Source: Daldinia sp. FL1419
Taxonomy: Eukaryota > Ascomycota > Sordariomycetes > Xylariales > Hypoxylaceae
Length of the DNA: 64,000 nucleotides
Assembly: GCA_025201765.1 (NCBI GenBank)
Contig: MU623451.1
Location: forward strand, 62,001-126,000
Direction of reading: 5' to 3'
Made by a program: the position numbers and the translations under genes. The notes beneath the pieces are model-generated. The model was not told the DNA's origin. It saw nothing but the letters and a program-made list of their open reading frames with translations, and did not search any database. Within the stretch, counting starts at the first letter, position 1, and every line of letters begins with the position of its first letter. Below, piece after piece: positions 1 to 11,494 of the stretch.

Positions 1-700
1 GGATTACGTCAAAAATAGCGTTGTTCTCCCATATCATAATCAATACCTAGGTTAGGTAACCTAGAATTTACATAGAATCTTCAAGTTAGAAATATGCACT
101 TCCGCGCTTACTCGGCCCCAAGATCTAGGGTCGTTTACAACACGCACGGGCGACCGCAGCTGCATACGTAAGGTACCTACCTACCTAGGTAGTAGGTACA
201 TCCTTACTTACATGTAAGATACCTATGCGCCTTGGGCAACTACCTTACATAGGTACCTCCCTAGTATAGGTATCAGGAGTATTTTGGGAAAAGGAGGCAG
301 TGAAACCACACCGGACATTGACATTAGCGTTTCTCTATGTTTTCCTGCCTATCTGGGATTCACAGCCGGACATTCTTCACTTTCCCCTGTCGAATAACCG
401 TTGAGCCGTTGAGTATCAACCATTGGCGCTTTATCTATGACGTTGGTTCCAAACCGGCGTCATTCAAATAACACATCGATGCACTGTCCCGGGACGGGAA
501 CACGGCAACTCTCATTTCCACCTTCGTTATAAGTTATAACAAATAAACAAACACACACTCTCTCGTACAATTTTATTAGTTATTACTATTTACGTTATAG
601 ATACTCTCAGACCGCTTCAAACCACGATTTCTTATAGAATACCTACCTATATAGATCCCCGAAACCGCGTCCCGCCGTTCGGCATTCGGATCCAATATCA
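1..700. other. Intergenic, left edge, upstream of DUF1275 gene
   Basis: No gene is supported here. The stretch holds several TACCTACCTAGGTAG-type words (about 172-260) typical of intergenic DNA throughout the window. A TATAAG-like sequence lies near 528, followed by an A/C-rich stretch ending about 140 bp before the start codon at 701, so the right-hand part is probably the promoter and 5' leader of the next gene. Confidence 0.5.
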
Positions 701-1609
701 ATGGCATCCAATGGTTATAGCGTAGCACCCAACAACCCGAGATCAAATGTGAGAGGTGATGAGGAACAGCTCCCTTTGCTCGACACGGGTCACGGGACAT
801 CTAACTCGGCGAGATGGTGGAATCACATAACGGCGGATGTGCGCCGCGACTGGGCTGACCTGATCTTGCTCGCCTGTTATATCATTACTGGTATGCTTGA
901 TAGCGCATCGATATCCACATGGGGGTCGTTCGTATCGATGCAGACGGGTTGGTCACTTATCCCATAAGCACTACTATTAAGCCTTGCTAAAAGGGCATAT
1001 ATAGGAAACACAGTATACTTCGGTCTCGGCATTGCCGCACCCCATGAGTCGACGCGATGGATCAAGTCAGGGACCTCGCTCGGGTGTTTCTGTATTGGGT
1101 CCGTCTTCTTTAGCTCTCTTCACCGGATGCTATCGCCGTCACCCAAGAGGCGCTGGATACTCTGCGCTTCTTTCGTTATTCAGACGCTGTTTGTAGCCGG
1201 TGCTGCGGCTATCCTGACTTTCGGACCCCAATCCGATAGCGAGTCGAAGAAGGAAGCTATCGACTGGCCTGTGCTCGTCCCCATTGCCCTGATCGCTTTC
1301 CAGAGCTGTGGTCAAGCGGTTGCCAGTCGCGCGCTCAAGTATAATGCGCTCACTAGTGTTGTCCTAACTAGCATTTACTGCGACTTATTCTCCGACGCTG
1401 CGCTACTCGCGCCGCATAACCCCGAACGAAACCGTAGGGTCGGCGCGCCTGTTTTGTTACTCATCGGTGCTGTGATCGGTGGACTACTAGCTAGGAGCGC
1501 GGTTGGTACCGCCGGTGTGCTCTGGATTGCCGCGGCTTTGAAGCTACTGGTTGTTTTCTCGTGGCTACTATGGCCAGCAGAGCAGGTAATAAGTGTAGCG
1601 CATGTATGA
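701..1609 (+). CDS. DUF1275 (YoaK-type) multi-pass membrane protein
   Basis: Two exons, 701-947 and 1005-1609, give 283 residues. The 57-bp intron has an uncommon GTTGGT donor, a TTGCTAA branch-like site and an ATAG acceptor. Splicing it rejoins the family hallmark FVSMQTGNTVYFGLG, which is broken in the unspliced reading. The N-terminal 50 residues are hydrophilic; hydrophobic segments follow (LILLACYIITGMLDSASIS, then several after residue 120), as expected for the DUF1275 family of six-TM proteins. The function of this family is unknown; in fungi it is a frequent accessory membrane protein. The ATG at 701 was chosen as the first ATG of the frame, preceding a typical soluble leader. It converges with the MFS gene on the other strand, 311 bp away. 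Confidence 0.88.
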
Positions 1610-1920
1610 AGTTTATATGTGTGCGTCGTAGATAAAGTCTTGCCGACGTTGCGAAACTCGCTATGAAATACGCATTATGGGCCATGTATTACTACTGATA
1701 AACATATTACCACCGAAGTTTCAATATGCTACCTGGTTGCGTGAATAAACAGAAACGAGGCTCGAAACCTGCATACTACTATAAATATGTTACGAAACAT
1801 GAAACCAGATCGCACATAGATGGTATACGGCTACTAGGTAAATCTAATGATAACCAACAGGATAAAATCAAAATAGTAGACTATATGCTTGTCTTGAGAA
1901 ATGTCTATATCATGCGGGCT
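1610..1920. other. Intergenic between convergent genes
   Basis: A/T-rich 3' flanks shared by the DUF1275 gene and the MFS exporter. Reading frames here are short and have no coding character. No hairpin or other feature is seen. Confidence 0.5.
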
Positions 1921-3801
1921 CTATCTGCGAGTAGTATCCTGATCTATCGTCCCTTCTTGTCGGAGCATTCGTGTCGACTGCTGTGGCTTCTCAATTTTAC
2001 CGACGATGCCAGTACCGCGGAAATACATAGTGACGACGACCGCGCAACATAACGCGAGTGCAAAGTTGAACCAGATGCCCGCTCGTAATCCGGCCAAAGA
2101 TGCGGGCTCCCAAGGCTGGATTTTACCCGAGGCCTCCACGGGAACCCCCCTGTCTCTTGCCATAACTGCGGTTTGGATGGCTGTGGTGATGGCTAGCCCG
2201 ATAGCTCGCCCAATTTGCCCCATCGCGTTGACGAGTGCGCCTCCTAACGCTTGATCATCTTGAGGTAAAGATTTGGAGGTGAACAAAGTCAGCGTCGGCC
2301 AAGTAATATCAGCGCCAATGACGGAGAGGATGAAAGCCGGGAAGCCGTACGCAAAATAAGACGTGTCGGGCGGAATAGGTATCGAAAATAACAAGCAGGA
2401 CACAGAGACACTAAGATTTCCAAAAAGAAGCAACATCCAAGTAGGAATTCGAGAAATGAGGTGGCTTACGACGAAGGCAGTGATGACCCCGGAGGCCCCC
2501 GTAGGAATAAATCGATAGGTCGTCTGCAACGCGCCGAGGGCTTGGTAGTCTTGGAAGATGAATGTGGCGGAGACGATCAAGTCGTTGAAGGCGGCGAAAA
2601 ACAAAGCCATGATCACCATAGCCGCGCTGAAGCGAGCATTTCTAAACATGGACACCTTCATGAGTGGCTTGGTCGTCATGTGCTTCTCTTGATACCACTG
2701 CCACCCGACGAAGATGCCAAGAAGCAGCACGGAAATGACGATAAGCAAGTAAATCCAGATGGTATTCCAACCGACGACATTACCTTCGGTTAAAGCGAAT
2801 AATAATGCCAAGATTGAAACGGTAACAAGAGTGCCGCCTGTCCAGTCCACAGATTTCAGCGATGCGAATCCGCTTCTTCCAACTGTTAGACGTGGCGGCG
2901 GCAGAGGTATAAACAGTATACCCGCGAGCGTAACAGCGATCGCGAGCCCGCCCGTGGCTCCAAATACCCATCTCCAGTTAGCAAACGAAGCGATAAAACC
3001 ACTAATAAGATTTCCAAAGACGCTCCCGAGCGGTGCGCCGGCAGCTTGGTGAGATATTAGTTGCAAACTCACGATAGTTTTCAGATGGAGACAACTTACC
3101 GTACGCACTAAAAGCATAATTCTTCGCCTTGCCAGGCGGAAAAGTCACGCCCAGAATCCCAATGGCCGTCGGAACATTGGCGGCGGCACCCTGCGCCCTT
3201 GTTAGATACGGTCCACGCCTAGAGATGTTATACGGTATACTCACTAGTCCTTGCAAACCTCGAAAGACGTTGAAACCTATCTCATTAGGTATAAATGGGT
3301 TGATAATCATCGTGACCGCAACAAAGGCGCTCCCCAAGATGAAGATGGAGCGTTTGCCGTATATGTCTGCTATGCGACCCCACAGAAGCAAGAAGCATCC
3401 GAAAGTGAGCGCGTAAGAAGAAACAACCCATTGCAATCTACTTTCAGGGATACTTAAATCTTGGCCGATCGTCGGTAGAATAATGACGACGGACTGAATC
3501 GAAAGAGTCTGAAACCAATTAGCCAAGATACAGTTTGGTCTTTAATAGCGACGCCGCTTACATTCAGAAAACTCGCGCCAGTAACCGTTGCGACCAATGC
3601 AATGCATCTCGCCTTGGAAAACGGCAAACCCGGTTTAGCTGCGCCGTCGTCATCCTCGGGGCCGCTTTCCACCGCCTGGCGCGATGGCGGCGAGTCTTCC
3701 ATCTCCGTGATATCGAAATCCCGGCGTCGTTTCTCTTCCATGTCTTCAACACCTTCGACATCCGCCACGGGATTCTGCCCAATCTCCAAATCCTTCGCCA
3801 T
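1921..3801 (-). CDS. MFS drug:H+ antiporter, DHA2 (14-TM) type
   Basis: Three exons, 3801-3562, 3508-3100 and 3044-1921, give 590 residues. The introns are 53 and 55 bp: GTAAGC...TTTCAG, and GTAAGT...CAAG with a less usual AAG acceptor. Splicing rejoins SFLNTLSIQSVVIILPTIG and SAYAAGAPLGSVFGN, both typical of fungal DHA2 proteins. The first 65 residues are an acidic and basic cytosolic leader; about 14 hydrophobic segments follow. MFS motif A is visible as GRIADIYGKR after TM2. Proteins of this type (ATR1/aflatoxin-pump-like) sit in the plasma or vacuolar membrane and export toxic organic compounds using the proton gradient. The substrate cannot be told from sequence. No biosynthetic genes lie beside it, so a role inside a metabolite cluster is not supported. 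Confidence 0.9.
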
Positions 3802-4259
3802 CTTTTACGGCGGCAAGAAGCAATTTCGTCGCAACAATCCGGCCGAAATCCCACGGAATAAAGCAAAGCAGTAAGAACGACCCCCGGGCCGGGGATCGTT
3901 CATATACGGTCTGCAGGTGTTCCGCCATCGCGTGCGGGTAAGATGCAATGGCCTTCCCGTGGACAAAAACTGGACCAGTAGAACTCGGCAAGGCTTTTCC
4001 GAAAGCAATACCATAAACCTGGGGGACTATAGCACGCTTTTCCCCCTTACCCGACCAATCAACAACCTCGTACCGTCGAATCGAATCCCCCGCCAGTCTC
4101 GAAGAACGGCGTGTTACAGGGTCAGGCTCGCCGCCCCCCCCTTCCCCCAGGACCCGGTATCGGTTCCCCAGGGGGCTACGTTTCCCCGTGCAGACTGTAA
4201 ATCTGCTGATTTGCTGCTGACCCCATGGGCTTTGCTGGGCGGGTTTCCTACCGGGTTAG
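3802..4259. other. MFS upstream region, C-rich
   Basis: Upstream flank of the MFS exporter. It contains a C-rich stretch around 4128-4160 and short overlapping frames on both strands without family resemblance. The TA-flanked element begins at its right end, about 460 bp upstream of the MFS start codon, so the element may lie in or near that promoter. Confidence 0.45.
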
Positions 4260-5030
4260 TACCATAGTGGCAAAGGGGTATTTTCAACAACCATTGTAAA
4301 ATTAAAACCGTTGTATTTGATGAAACGTTTCGGAGATTTAGAACCTCTAATTGGTTGAAATTGAAAAATAGTGGGGCCAGTTCTGAATTGAATTTTTAGG
4401 ATCAAAATCGATCGTTGCAAATACTGAAAACCATTTTATTATATAAAACCGTTAAAATTTTCGAAATAGTTCTAATAAAATATCATAATTTTATTTTTAA
4501 AATATATAAAAATTTTAATAATTTAATAATTTTTTTTAAAAAAATAATATTATTATTAATATTATTTTATTTAATTTTTATTAAATTTAATTAAATATAA
4601 AATTTAATATTTTTAAATATTTTTAAATTTGAAATATATAATAATTAAAATTAATTAAACTTTTAGTAAATTGTAACGTAAAGTAGCTCAACTGTAAATG
4701 ACGTAAATTGTAATTTGTAATTCGTAATTCGTAAAAAAAACTTAAAACTTTAAGGTCACGGATTTAAATCAGTCAAAAAGTCAAAAAGTCAAAAAGCCAA
4801 AAAAAAAAACCTTAAAATTTTCGAATTTTAAAATAGATTTGCCCCGCTTTTTGAACCAATCAAAGCTTTAGAATAAAAAATATACAATTATTACAAAATT
4901 CAAAATCGTTGTAAAATTCAAAACCGTTATAATGGTTATATTTAAATATCTGTTAAGGAATGCTATTCAAATATAAAACGATATTTTGATTTATTATGGT
5001 TGTAACAACCCCCCCACTGCCACTATGGTA
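4260..5030. mobile_element. MITE-like element, TA-flanked (Tc1/mariner style)
   Basis: The left end CCATAGTGGCA (4262-4272) is repeated inverted at the right end (5018-5028). Both are bounded by TA (4260-4261 and 5029-5030), the target duplication of Tc1/mariner-type transposons. Aligned without gaps, the first 43 bp of each end share CCATAGTGGCA, GGGG, ACAACCAT and part of the following A/T-rich bases. A second inverted similarity lies further in (ATTGGTT...GGGGC near 4351-4378, its complement near 4842-4866). The element is 767 bp without the TA. It has no open frame for a transposase, so it would be non-autonomous. The inside is extremely A/T rich (see separate entry). Decay by repeat-induced point mutation is possible but not shown. 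Confidence 0.72.
4485..4659. repeat. A/T-only core of the MITE
   Basis: These 175 bases contain a single G (4631) and no C; the first 146 are entirely A and T. The tract is made of TTTAAT/ATTAAA/TATTAT words that are partly self-complementary. It lies in the middle of the TA-flanked element and is unlike the surrounding DNA. Confidence 0.9.
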
Positions 5031-8000
5031 GGTACTTGAGTACTTGAAATAGGCGCTGAAGAATTGGAATGGGCATAGGTCAATGTAGTAAGTACCTACC
5101 TATAGGACTTGTGGTTGATTTATCTAACCGCTCCGGATCCGATGGAACTTCGATTTAATCGAAAATAGCAAGTGGGGTCCCCAACTTGATAGGTAAAGGG
5201 AGACCCCGCGATCCGAACTTCCCAGGGACGATGAAACACAAACCCCTAATTTGTATGTATGTACGCCACTTTTCTTTTACCCCTAGCTCGGGGGTTTTGG
5301 TTTTGGTTAGTGTACTCAGCTAATGTAGTGTAGATGATCCGTTGTTGACATGTTTCGAAACATGCTGGCCTATGATTGATCGTGAAGGACTGAATGGTGA
5401 ATTAGGCTGACAAGAGGTAAGTAATGCCGCGTATGGTTGTGTGGATAAGGGTTTGCGAAAAGCGGACAGAGCTGAACCTATTGATCAAATGAGGTCCGTA
5501 ATTTTGATTGTGCGATGGCGCTGTTTCACGCCGCGCTGGTGCGATGATAGTGATTAGGTTGTCAGGTACGCATTCGCATCTATTGTCACTAAGCTTATTC
5601 ACTACGACTATGCTGCTCAGAAAGTCTCTCTTTCTCCCATCTTCCCCCTTTAACTCAAACAAACGACTAAAATGTTCAGAATGTCCGAGTGGGATAAAGA
5701 ATGCCATAGTTGAATTAGTTGAATTATGCATAGTGACCAGCACCCCTTTGTATTAACATCTCAAGGTGGATTTAGACGATGTGTATAGCGTGGAATTAAG
5801 ATTGCACAACGATAAATTTATAGATGCTATGTTAAACAGGTGTAGCAGTGCGGCGTGCCAAAGCATATTGCATGCGCAACATGATTCTGGTCTGAATATA
5901 TCCACAGCATGCCGGTACCTGCAAGCAACGTGCCCAAACTTGATGGTTTGGTCCTCGTCGATTATACACATATGCATACCGAATAACGAGCAAACGTAAA
6001 ATCCAGCCAAACAATTTATTCGTGGTTTCTATCCTTGGTTTCTATCCTTGGTAAGCTTGGTAACAGTTGTTATCGTGTCGTTCCACTGAAGAATCAGCTA
6101 GCCAAGTCATACATATCGACGATAGGTCAAATGTAACAAACGGTAAACGTGACCGCAAGTCTCCGTCTGCATAAAGCTTGGGTTAAAACTCGAGGAATGA
6201 CCTCGTCCAACAGTCCCGTGTAAACATGCTTTAAGGATCGCTGTTGTGTACACTACATAGCATGGATAAAAAGTACCAGGATAAGGGGAGAAGAACCATA
6301 GTCAGGTATTCGGGGCACTTCAATATAGACCAGTCGTGGAACCTTATCCTCCGGTAAATCGGAATGTTGGCAACTCTAACCTGAGGTACCTAGTAGTGCA
6401 GGGCATTTAAGATCCCTATCGATATGTAGTTGTAGCCGCCGTGGTCCGCACCTGAAACTCCAAGGCTGCAAGGCTCTTTTTTGGAGCTTTGTACCCTATC
6501 CACTATAGTGCCTTTTTAATCCATCGTATCATTATTTAACGGAGAGAATTCCATAGGAATAAAACAAACATTCTATTGCTTCTTTGACAAGGTGCATGCA
6601 TCTCCAAAAGTTAGTCGTTGCTCTAATGTACATAGTACCTCTATACCTAGTAGGTACCAAGGTACAATACTTCCGTAAGGTACCTACTAACCTAACCGAA
6701 AAACCGGATGTCCCAATTGAACTATGATAGGCCACAAAGGAATCCCATGGCGGATCGCCAAGGGGATTGATATGCAGGAACAGCCGTACCTTTCTGCCTA
6801 TGACGTGACGTAGACATTGTGATAATCCGATTTATGTCTGGCACTAAAGATTTCAGCAAGTCGCAGCATTTGATCAGATTAAAGATGCAAGCGCTTCCCC
6901 AGTTACCCAATGTATGTAATATTCGGATCTATGGAATACATTGAAAGCCATTGCATTAGGGCCTTTTGTTTCTTAGGTACCTGTCTCCCATTAGATTTAC
7001 TGTCCTTTTCCCCGACCTTGTGTTCCATTCACTACTATGCATGTGGTCTAGTTATACCTATCATTTTCGAGTTCTGACGTAAATCCGTTTATATGCACTA
7101 TATGGGTCTATACGATCCAACCGCCGCGTCGCATCAAACAGGGTTTACAACCATTTCATATGGAATAGCTATTCCTTACCAGGCCTCGATTGTCTCTACC
7201 TGGGTAATTCGAGGGCCTATGCCTTAGAAGCGTTCCTTAGCTTGGCATAAAATGGTCCCGACACCTGATGTGGGCACTGGTCTCTAAGCGACATGATTAC
7301 AGTGACAAGGATCCATTTTCCCTGAAGGTCATACTGACAGGATTGATCAAAGCACAGTGGATTTGTTGAAGATGGATAGACGCGAATAATTAAAAGTCAC
7401 TGTAGGAACCCACAGAAATGATTGTTTAGTTTAAGTACCTTTTTTTTCTAAAGTGTGTTGGACCTGAAAGGAAACAGAGGCTAAAAAGGAAACTAAAAAA
7501 GGAACTAAAAAAGAAACTAAAAAAGAAACAAACGCGATGCAGAAGCTGCTAGCCAGTGCTTGCTAAATTGGGAATACATATTGAATTTCATTGGGCCACA
7601 ACACAAGGCCACACCCGTGGTATCATGACCATGTAACACCTGCAATTGGTTCGAATCTTGCAGCTCAGGAACAATCATGCATGTGGAGGCAACTACGTTC
7701 TTGAATATGGGAGAGTGGGGGAACCTTGAGGAGGCACGAGGTACCTAAGCAGCTAAGGTAGGCGCATACCTTGGCTCTTGCAATAACGCAGATGGCAAGT
7801 GACTCCCGTAGTGACTACCTAACTTGAGGTAAGGTACCTCATATAAATGCATACACATGCGTGTGTCAAATGAATCACCCTTTTTAGGGTTGCTCAGCGC
7901 TTGTGCATTACATATCAGTGATTTTGTAATCCCCCCTCAATAAACCTTTCATTTCCTATAATCACCCTTTTCTCTGTTTATCTCCAAAGTCATATTCTAT

Positions 8001-8758
8001 TCTTCATTTCTCGATTCCTTCTTTTCTTCAACACTCCTTTCTCTTCTCTCTATCTCCTACGAACCTTCTTTTCACTACAGTCACTCATTCAGTCGTTCAT
8101 TATTAACAAATCTAAAGGCCGTACCATCCTGACCTTGGATGGGCCAAGGTCCATTGATCCTGTCGACTGTCTAAACAGAGGAGTCCGTCAAAGGAAAACA
8201 TCGGCAAGATTTGTCCTTAACTGCTGTAAGTAAGGTCTTTGATTCGAATTAATCTTTATTGTACCCTTTTGTGCCTTTGGTCTGGCACATAAACACATCA
8301 CATTGAATTCACTCCTTCGAGTCGTTTTGCACAAAGCCCATCCTATCATGTGCCCCCCTTGCCTGTCTAACACCCAGTTTATTCATGAACAATCGCTATT
8401 GTTCACCACCGCCCGATTCAAGAGAACACAGTCATTAGTTGCCCACTGCCCAAGGATTTAAGAACCAAAACTCCAGTTTACAGGCAAAAAGCTGCCTACT
8501 TAATCTTTCGTTCTATCCCTACATTTCTATCACTCTTTTGCACTTTATAATTTATTACCACTACTTACATATTTCTAATTATCATCCTGGTTTTTCTTCG
8601 TGTGCATATTCTTTGCCTTGTCAACCTTGTTTATTTCATCACGGAAGCAATCTTCCTAGAGTTATAGCTGATCCTAGACAGAGCCCATCGATACTAGTGT
8701 TCCTAAACCGTGGAAAGAGTCTGGAATCCCACATACAATAGTTGGCGTTACTTTCATC
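5031..8758. other. Long intergenic region before GH55 gene
   Basis: No gene is supported in 3.7 kb. Frames of up to 113 codons exist (for example 5402-5743, minus strand), but they lack recognisable domains and their composition is not convincing. Seen here: a purine-rich run of GAAACTAAAAAA-type units at 7480-7535; a TATA-like ATATAAATGCAT at about 7839-7852; pyrimidine-rich tracts at 7930-8060 and 8500-8660 that look like a fungal core promoter or leader for the glucanase at 8759; and scattered TACCTAC/GTAGGTA words. Confidence 0.45.
7480..7535. repeat. Short purine-rich tandem repeat
   Basis: Imperfect tandem copies of a unit close to GGAACTAAAAAA (about 12 bases) on the plus strand, about 1.2 kb upstream of the glucanase start codon. 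Nothing indicates more than a local slippage repeat. Confidence 0.75.
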
Positions 8759-11494
8759 ATGGGACTTTCAAAGTTCCTTACCGTTTCTTTTTTGGCCGCC
8801 CGCCTATTTTCTGGCGTTGCGGGAGCCGGCCTCTCGGCAACGACCGAGCTACAGGTGGGCGCTGCCGCCTCCAATTATTGGGTTGCCGATATCAAACGCC
8901 AAGGTGTGGCGGCATTCGGGCAACCCAACTACAAGGTTTTCCGCAATGTCAAGGACTATGGTGCCAAGGGAGACGGCACAACTGATGACACCGAGGCCAT
9001 CAACAGGGCTGTTCAAGATGGACAGGACCGATGTATTATGCACTGTGATTCCCGAACCATCGCTCCAGCCCTTTTGTATTTCCCCCCGGGTGTGTACTCC
9101 GTGAGCAAACCGATTATTCAGACTTACTACACCCAATTTGTCGGCGATGCGCTCGATATTCCAACACTTAAGGCGACCGCGAACTTCGATGGAATAGCAG
9201 TCATCGACGCCAACCCTTACGATTATAATGTCGATCCAGCCGCAAATTGGTATATCAACCAGAACAACTTCTTCCGTCAAGTCCGCAATTTCATCATTGA
9301 CATCAAGGACATGCCTATCAACAAGGGTGCTGGTATTCATTGGCAAGTTGCCCAGGCCACTAGCTTGCAGAACATCGTCTTCGAGATGAGACCCGACGCT
9401 AGTGAAGAGAACCAGCAGAAAGGACTGTTCATTGAGAACGGATCTGGTGGTTTCATGGCTGACCTTACGTTTAACGGTGGAGGCATCGGGGCTGACATCG
9501 GTAGCCAGCAGTACACGTCTCGAAACATGACGTTCAATAACTGCAACACGGCTATTCACATGATTTGGAATTGGCTTTGGCTAATGCAAGACATCACGAT
9601 CAATGGTGGAAAGGTCGGTATTGACATGACCAGCGACAGTCTCGATACCATTAAGGTCGGATCATTGCTCCTTGTCGATAGTAAGATGTCAAACGTCGAA
9701 GTTGGTATCAGTACCCTTTATAAGACCAACAACCCGGACACCAATAATACCCTCATCCTAGACAACGTAGACATGACCCAGTCTGTTCCCACTGCTATCA
9801 AGCAAGCGAAAGACAACAGTACTGTGCTTGCAGGAAATCAGAAGATCGTAGGATTTGCCCAGGGTCGCCAGTATACCGGAGCAGTTGGAAAGGCTGTCCA
9901 AACCAACAAACAGAGCGTTCGCAAGCCTGAAGCTCTTCTAAATAAGGATGGGAAGATCTTTACGCGCGTTAAGCCTCAGTATGAGAACGTCTCGTCCGAC
10001 AAATTCGTCAGCGTAAAGACGGCCGGAGCCAAGGGCGACGGCAAAACCGATGATACCGCAGCAATTCAGAAAGTTTTCGACGGTGCTAAGGAAGGAGATA
10101 TCATCTACTTTGATCACGGCGCATACATAATCTCAGATACGGTCAAGATCCCCAAGAACATCAAGATTACCGGAGAGATGTGGCCCCTTCTTATGGCTAC
10201 GGGCAAAAAGTTCGCTGACCAGAACAAACCCACACCTGTCTTCCAAGTCGGCGAGGCTGGTGATATTGGTGATGTTGAAATGTCTGATCTCATCATCGAA
10301 ACCAAAGGATCTCTACCTGGTGCCATTCTTATGCAATGGAACTTGGCCGGTTCTGAGAACGGTGCTGCTGGTATGTGGGACGTGCATTTTCGTATTGGTG
10401 GGACTGCTGGAACCGAGTTGCAGTCTGATAAATGTAGCAAGAACGAAAATGTCACGACAACTGCTAGCCCCGAATGCATGGGAACTTTCATGATGCTCCA
10501 CATCACACAGACGGGCTCGGCCTATGTTGAGAATTGCTGGTTTTGGGTTGCTGATCACGAGCTCGACCGCGATGACCATAATCAGATCAACATTTTCAAC
10601 GGCCGTGGCGTCCTCGTCGAGTCACAGAAGCCTGTATGGTTTTGGGGTACAGCTTCGGAACACAGCATCCTATACAACTACCAGATTTCCAACGCCCAAA
10701 ATGTTTTCATTGGAGTGGCCCAAACCGAAACGGCCTATTATCAGGGTAACCCCCAAGCTCCCGACGGCACCACGGTTCTCGAGGGCTTTTTTGATCCGGA
10801 TTTTTCGAAATCCTGCGACGGCTCTTCAAAGAAGTGTGCTCGCACTTGGGGTCTTCGCGTCACAAACTCGTCATCAGTATATATCTATGGCGCTGGCCTG
10901 TACAGCTTTTTCGACAATTACGACCAGAAGTGCGTGGACGAGGAAAATTGCCAGGATAACATGCTCAGTATTGAGGACTCTACTGGAGTCCACCTACTTG
11001 GAATCAGTACCAAGGCCTCAGTAAACATGATCACCGTTGACGGTAAATCAGTTGCTCTTGACAAGGACAACAGAAACAACTTCTGTGCCGCTATTGCTAA
11101 GTTCGAAGTTGGTGCTGTACCAGGGAACCAGCCAGGCAATTCCGGAGACGGCTCATCCACAGTTCCTGCTGAAACTTCAACATCAGCCTCAGGAACGGTC
11201 CCATCCGGCTCCCCTGTATCTGGCCCAGGTTCCGGTCCCGGTCCATCGGATAGCAGCTCATCCGTCGTCGCTACAGAGACCCAAGTTACAGCTACTCCCG
11301 TGTCTACACCCACAGGCAGCTACGCCCAGCCTGGTGTGGATTCGAGTACCGAGACGGCAGTAGTAGAACCGGTGACCACACCACCATTACCGTCAGACAC
11401 CCCAAGTAGTGGTACCGGCGGCGATAACTCTGCTGTCACGATTATTGTGACACAAACAGTGACAGCGCCGGGAGTGTGCTCCCAGACACCGTGA
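8759..11494 (+). CDS. Secreted glycoside hydrolase family 55 beta-1,3-glucanase
   Basis: Intronless, 911 residues. The first 23 residues form a signal peptide with probable cleavage after GVAGA. Two pectate-lyase-3-type right-handed beta-helix domains follow, each opening with the same signature: NVKDYGAKGDGTTDDT near residue 62, and VKTAGAKGDGKTDDT near 418. This tandem arrangement is the hallmark of fungal GH55 exo-/endo-beta-1,3-glucanases. Such enzymes act outside the cell on laminarin or on fungal wall glucan during nutrition, autolysis or mycoparasitism. After about residue 790 comes a Ser/Thr/Pro/Gly-rich tail, likely O-glycosylated. The stop TGA at 11492-11494 is followed in the same frame by another Thr/Ser-rich stretch (separate entry), so the C-terminus may be shorter than in relatives. 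The start was chosen because it gives a complete signal peptide. Upstream pyrimidine tracts fit a strong promoter. Confidence 0.94.
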   Translation: MGLSKFLTVSFLAARLFSGVAGAGLSATTELQVGAAASNYWVADIKRQGVAAFGQPNYKVFRNVKDYGAKGDGTTDDTEAINRAVQDGQDRCIMHCDSRTIAPALLYFPPGVYSVSKPIIQTYYTQFVGDALDIPTLKATANFDGIAVIDANPYDYNVDPAANWYINQNNFFRQVRNFIIDIKDMPINKGAGIHWQVAQATSLQNIVFEMRPDASEENQQKGLFIENGSGGFMADLTFNGGGIGADIGSQQYTSRNMTFNNCNTAIHMIWNWLWLMQDITINGGKVGIDMTSDSLDTIKVGSLLLVDSKMSNVEVGISTLYKTNNPDTNNTLILDNVDMTQSVPTAIKQAKDNSTVLAGNQKIVGFAQGRQYTGAVGKAVQTNKQSVRKPEALLNKDGKIFTRVKPQYENVSSDKFVSVKTAGAKGDGKTDDTAAIQKVFDGAKEGDIIYFDHGAYIISDTVKIPKNIKITGEMWPLLMATGKKFADQNKPTPVFQVGEAGDIGDVEMSDLIIETKGSLPGAILMQWNLAGSENGAAGMWDVHFRIGGTAGTELQSDKCSKNENVTTTASPECMGTFMMLHITQTGSAYVENCWFWVADHELDRDDHNQINIFNGRGVLVESQKPVWFWGTASEHSILYNYQISNAQNVFIGVAQTETAYYQGNPQAPDGTTVLEGFFDPDFSKSCDGSSKKCARTWGLRVTNSSSVYIYGAGLYSFFDNYDQKCVDEENCQDNMLSIEDSTGVHLLGISTKASVNMITVDGKSVALDKDNRNNFCAAIAKFEVGAVPGNQPGNSGDGSSTVPAETSTSASGTVPSGSPVSGPGSGPGPSDSSSSVVATETQVTATPVSTPTGSYAQPGVDSSTETAVVEPVTTPPLPSDTPSSGTGGDNSAVTIIVTQTVTAPGVCSQTP

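Noticed and set aside
5402..5743. 113-codon minus-strand frame as a small gene
   Set aside because: No recognisable domain, signal peptide or neighbouring promoter context; the length is within what chance allows in 3.7 kb.
7640..7680. GGTTCGAATC resembling a tRNA T-loop
   Set aside because: The surrounding bases do not form a T-arm with a 7-base loop, and no matching acceptor stem or A-box lies upstream.
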